14,680 nucleotides of DNA from DATNIC01 sp035604635 (lineage in GTDB: Bacteria; Vulcanimicrobiota; Vulcanimicrobiia; Vulcanimicrobiales; Vulcanimicrobiaceae), in the NCBI GenBank assembly GCA_035604635.1, contig DATNIC010000163.1, positions 1 to 14,680 on the forward strand. The letters run 5' to 3'. Shown here in pieces: positions 14,228 to 14,680 of the stretch. The translations under genes were made by a program, and so were the position numbers. The notes beneath the pieces are model-generated. The model was not told where the DNA came from. It did not search any database and saw nothing but the letters and a program-made list of their open reading frames with translations. How positions within the stretch are numbered: position 1 is the first letter of the stretch; every line of letters begins with the position of its first letter.

Positions 14228-14680
14228 TCTTCTTCGGTACCGAAGCGCACTTGAAGAAACCGGCACTTGCTCTTTGCCGTGATTGCGTCGTGCGGCTGAT
14301 CGGAGGGGAAGAAAAAGCAACTGAGACCGCTAAACTCGCGGCCGTCGAACTGCGCCTCGCCGTCGAGCATGAAGCGAACGTCCGTCCGGCAACTCTTGCC
14401 GGCGGGCATTTTCGAGCCGGACTCCGCTTCGACGAACGAAATGTCCGGACCGACTTCGTTGAAAGACGCAAGCCGCCGGACCACCAGACCAGGCTCATCC
14501 TTGGTCGCGACCGGCCGATACGCCGACACTCGCATGCGGATTGGCCGATCGTAACGAGGTTCGGGATATTTCACCGGTGCACCGGTCATGTGCTCGACCG
14601 TCGCCTCAAATGCATCTTGTTCGCGTCCGTCGGGCCACCGGTACGTTCCCCCGATGAATGACCCCGTCGCGGCGAGTTGG
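14224..14680 (-). CDS. Cupin-domain protein, 5' end beyond window
   Basis: The frame runs without a stop to the window edge, so the true start lies outside; 151 residues are visible. An internal ATG at 14589 would give 121 residues, but the codons before it (GTYRWPDGREQDAFEATVEH) look protein-like, so I treat the gene as partial. The C-terminal part (about 65-147 of the visible piece) reads as a cupin barrel: FMLDGEAQFDG, then LSCFFFPSDQPHDAI and FLQVRFG. The first cupin motif lacks the HxH pair, and only one His is left in the second, so metal binding in this domain is doubtful. The preceding segment may be the end of a first cupin domain. The function is unknown. The GTGA overlap with the binding protein suggests a shared operon and pathway. 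Confidence 0.65.
   Translation of the reverse strand, partial: QLAATGSFIGGTYRWPDGREQDAFEATVEHMTGAPVKYPEPRYDRPIRMRVSAYRPVATKDEPGLVVRRLASFNEVGPDISFVEAESGSKMPAGKSCRTDVRFMLDGEAQFDGREFSGLSCFFFPSDQPHDAITAKSKCRFLQVRFGTEEE

Noticed and set aside
14228..14320. Start of the binding protein at 14320
   Set aside because: It would put 31 unrelated residues before a clear signal peptide and overlap the cupin gene by about 90 bases; the GTG at 14227 is far better.
14194..14661. 155-codon plus-strand frame opposite the cupin gene
   Set aside because: Arg-rich shadow; the minus-strand frame reads as a cupin and overlaps the binding-protein start by GTGA.

Overview
The window is a high-GC bacterial chromosomal segment, mostly packed with biosynthetic genes on short spacers. 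Coding sequence is strongly G/C-ended; the few AT-rich stretches are intergenic and regulatory. It carries an almost complete arginine biosynthesis cluster with its own repressor. The only ABC-transporter binding protein has a plain signal peptide and no lipobox, which hints at a two-membrane cell. The arg gene order and the ArgR/ARG-box type resemble Actinobacteria, Firmicutes and relatives. My low-confidence guess is a poorly cultured high-GC phylum such as Vulcanimicrobiota/Eremiobacterota; nothing here proves a taxon.

Layout: (1) 133-2811, minus strand: pyruvate, phosphate dikinase (ppdK), started by TTG behind a strong Shine-Dalgarno site. (2) 2950-3726, minus strand: argB (N-acetylglutamate kinase). 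(3) 3727-3757: a 31-bp divergent control region. It has a perfectly symmetric TATAAT/ATTATA core and two ARG-box-like operators that run into the argB start codon. (4) 3758-11216, plus strand: argF-argR-argG-argH-argC-argJ-argD, joined by 4-bp ATGA overlaps or gaps of a few bases. (5) 11288-12040: an alpha/beta hydrolase lacking a normal start codon. (6) 12145-13275: a REC-HD-GYP response regulator, preceded by a Crp/Fnr-like palindrome. (7) 13286-14680, minus strand: a NitT/TauT-type solute-binding protein and, upstream of it, a cupin protein cut by the window edge. These two overlap by GTGA.

How the genes work together: argJ, argB, argC and argD form the acetylated arm from glutamate to N-acetylornithine. 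ArgJ removes and recycles the acetyl group to give ornithine. ArgF, ArgG and ArgH then make citrulline, argininosuccinate and arginine. ArgR is encoded inside the operon and probably represses both divergent transcripts through the shared boxes. ArgB lacks the N-terminal helix used by arginine-inhibited kinases, so control may lean on this switch. carAB and a separate argA are not in the window. The plus-strand order F-R-G-H-C-J-D is a rotation of the actinobacterial C-J-B-D-F-R-G-H operon, with B inverted upstream.

I found no mobile element, CRISPR array, RNA gene or obviously new multi-gene system. The most interesting points are the compact symmetric arg switch, the rotated operon and the start-less hydrolase.
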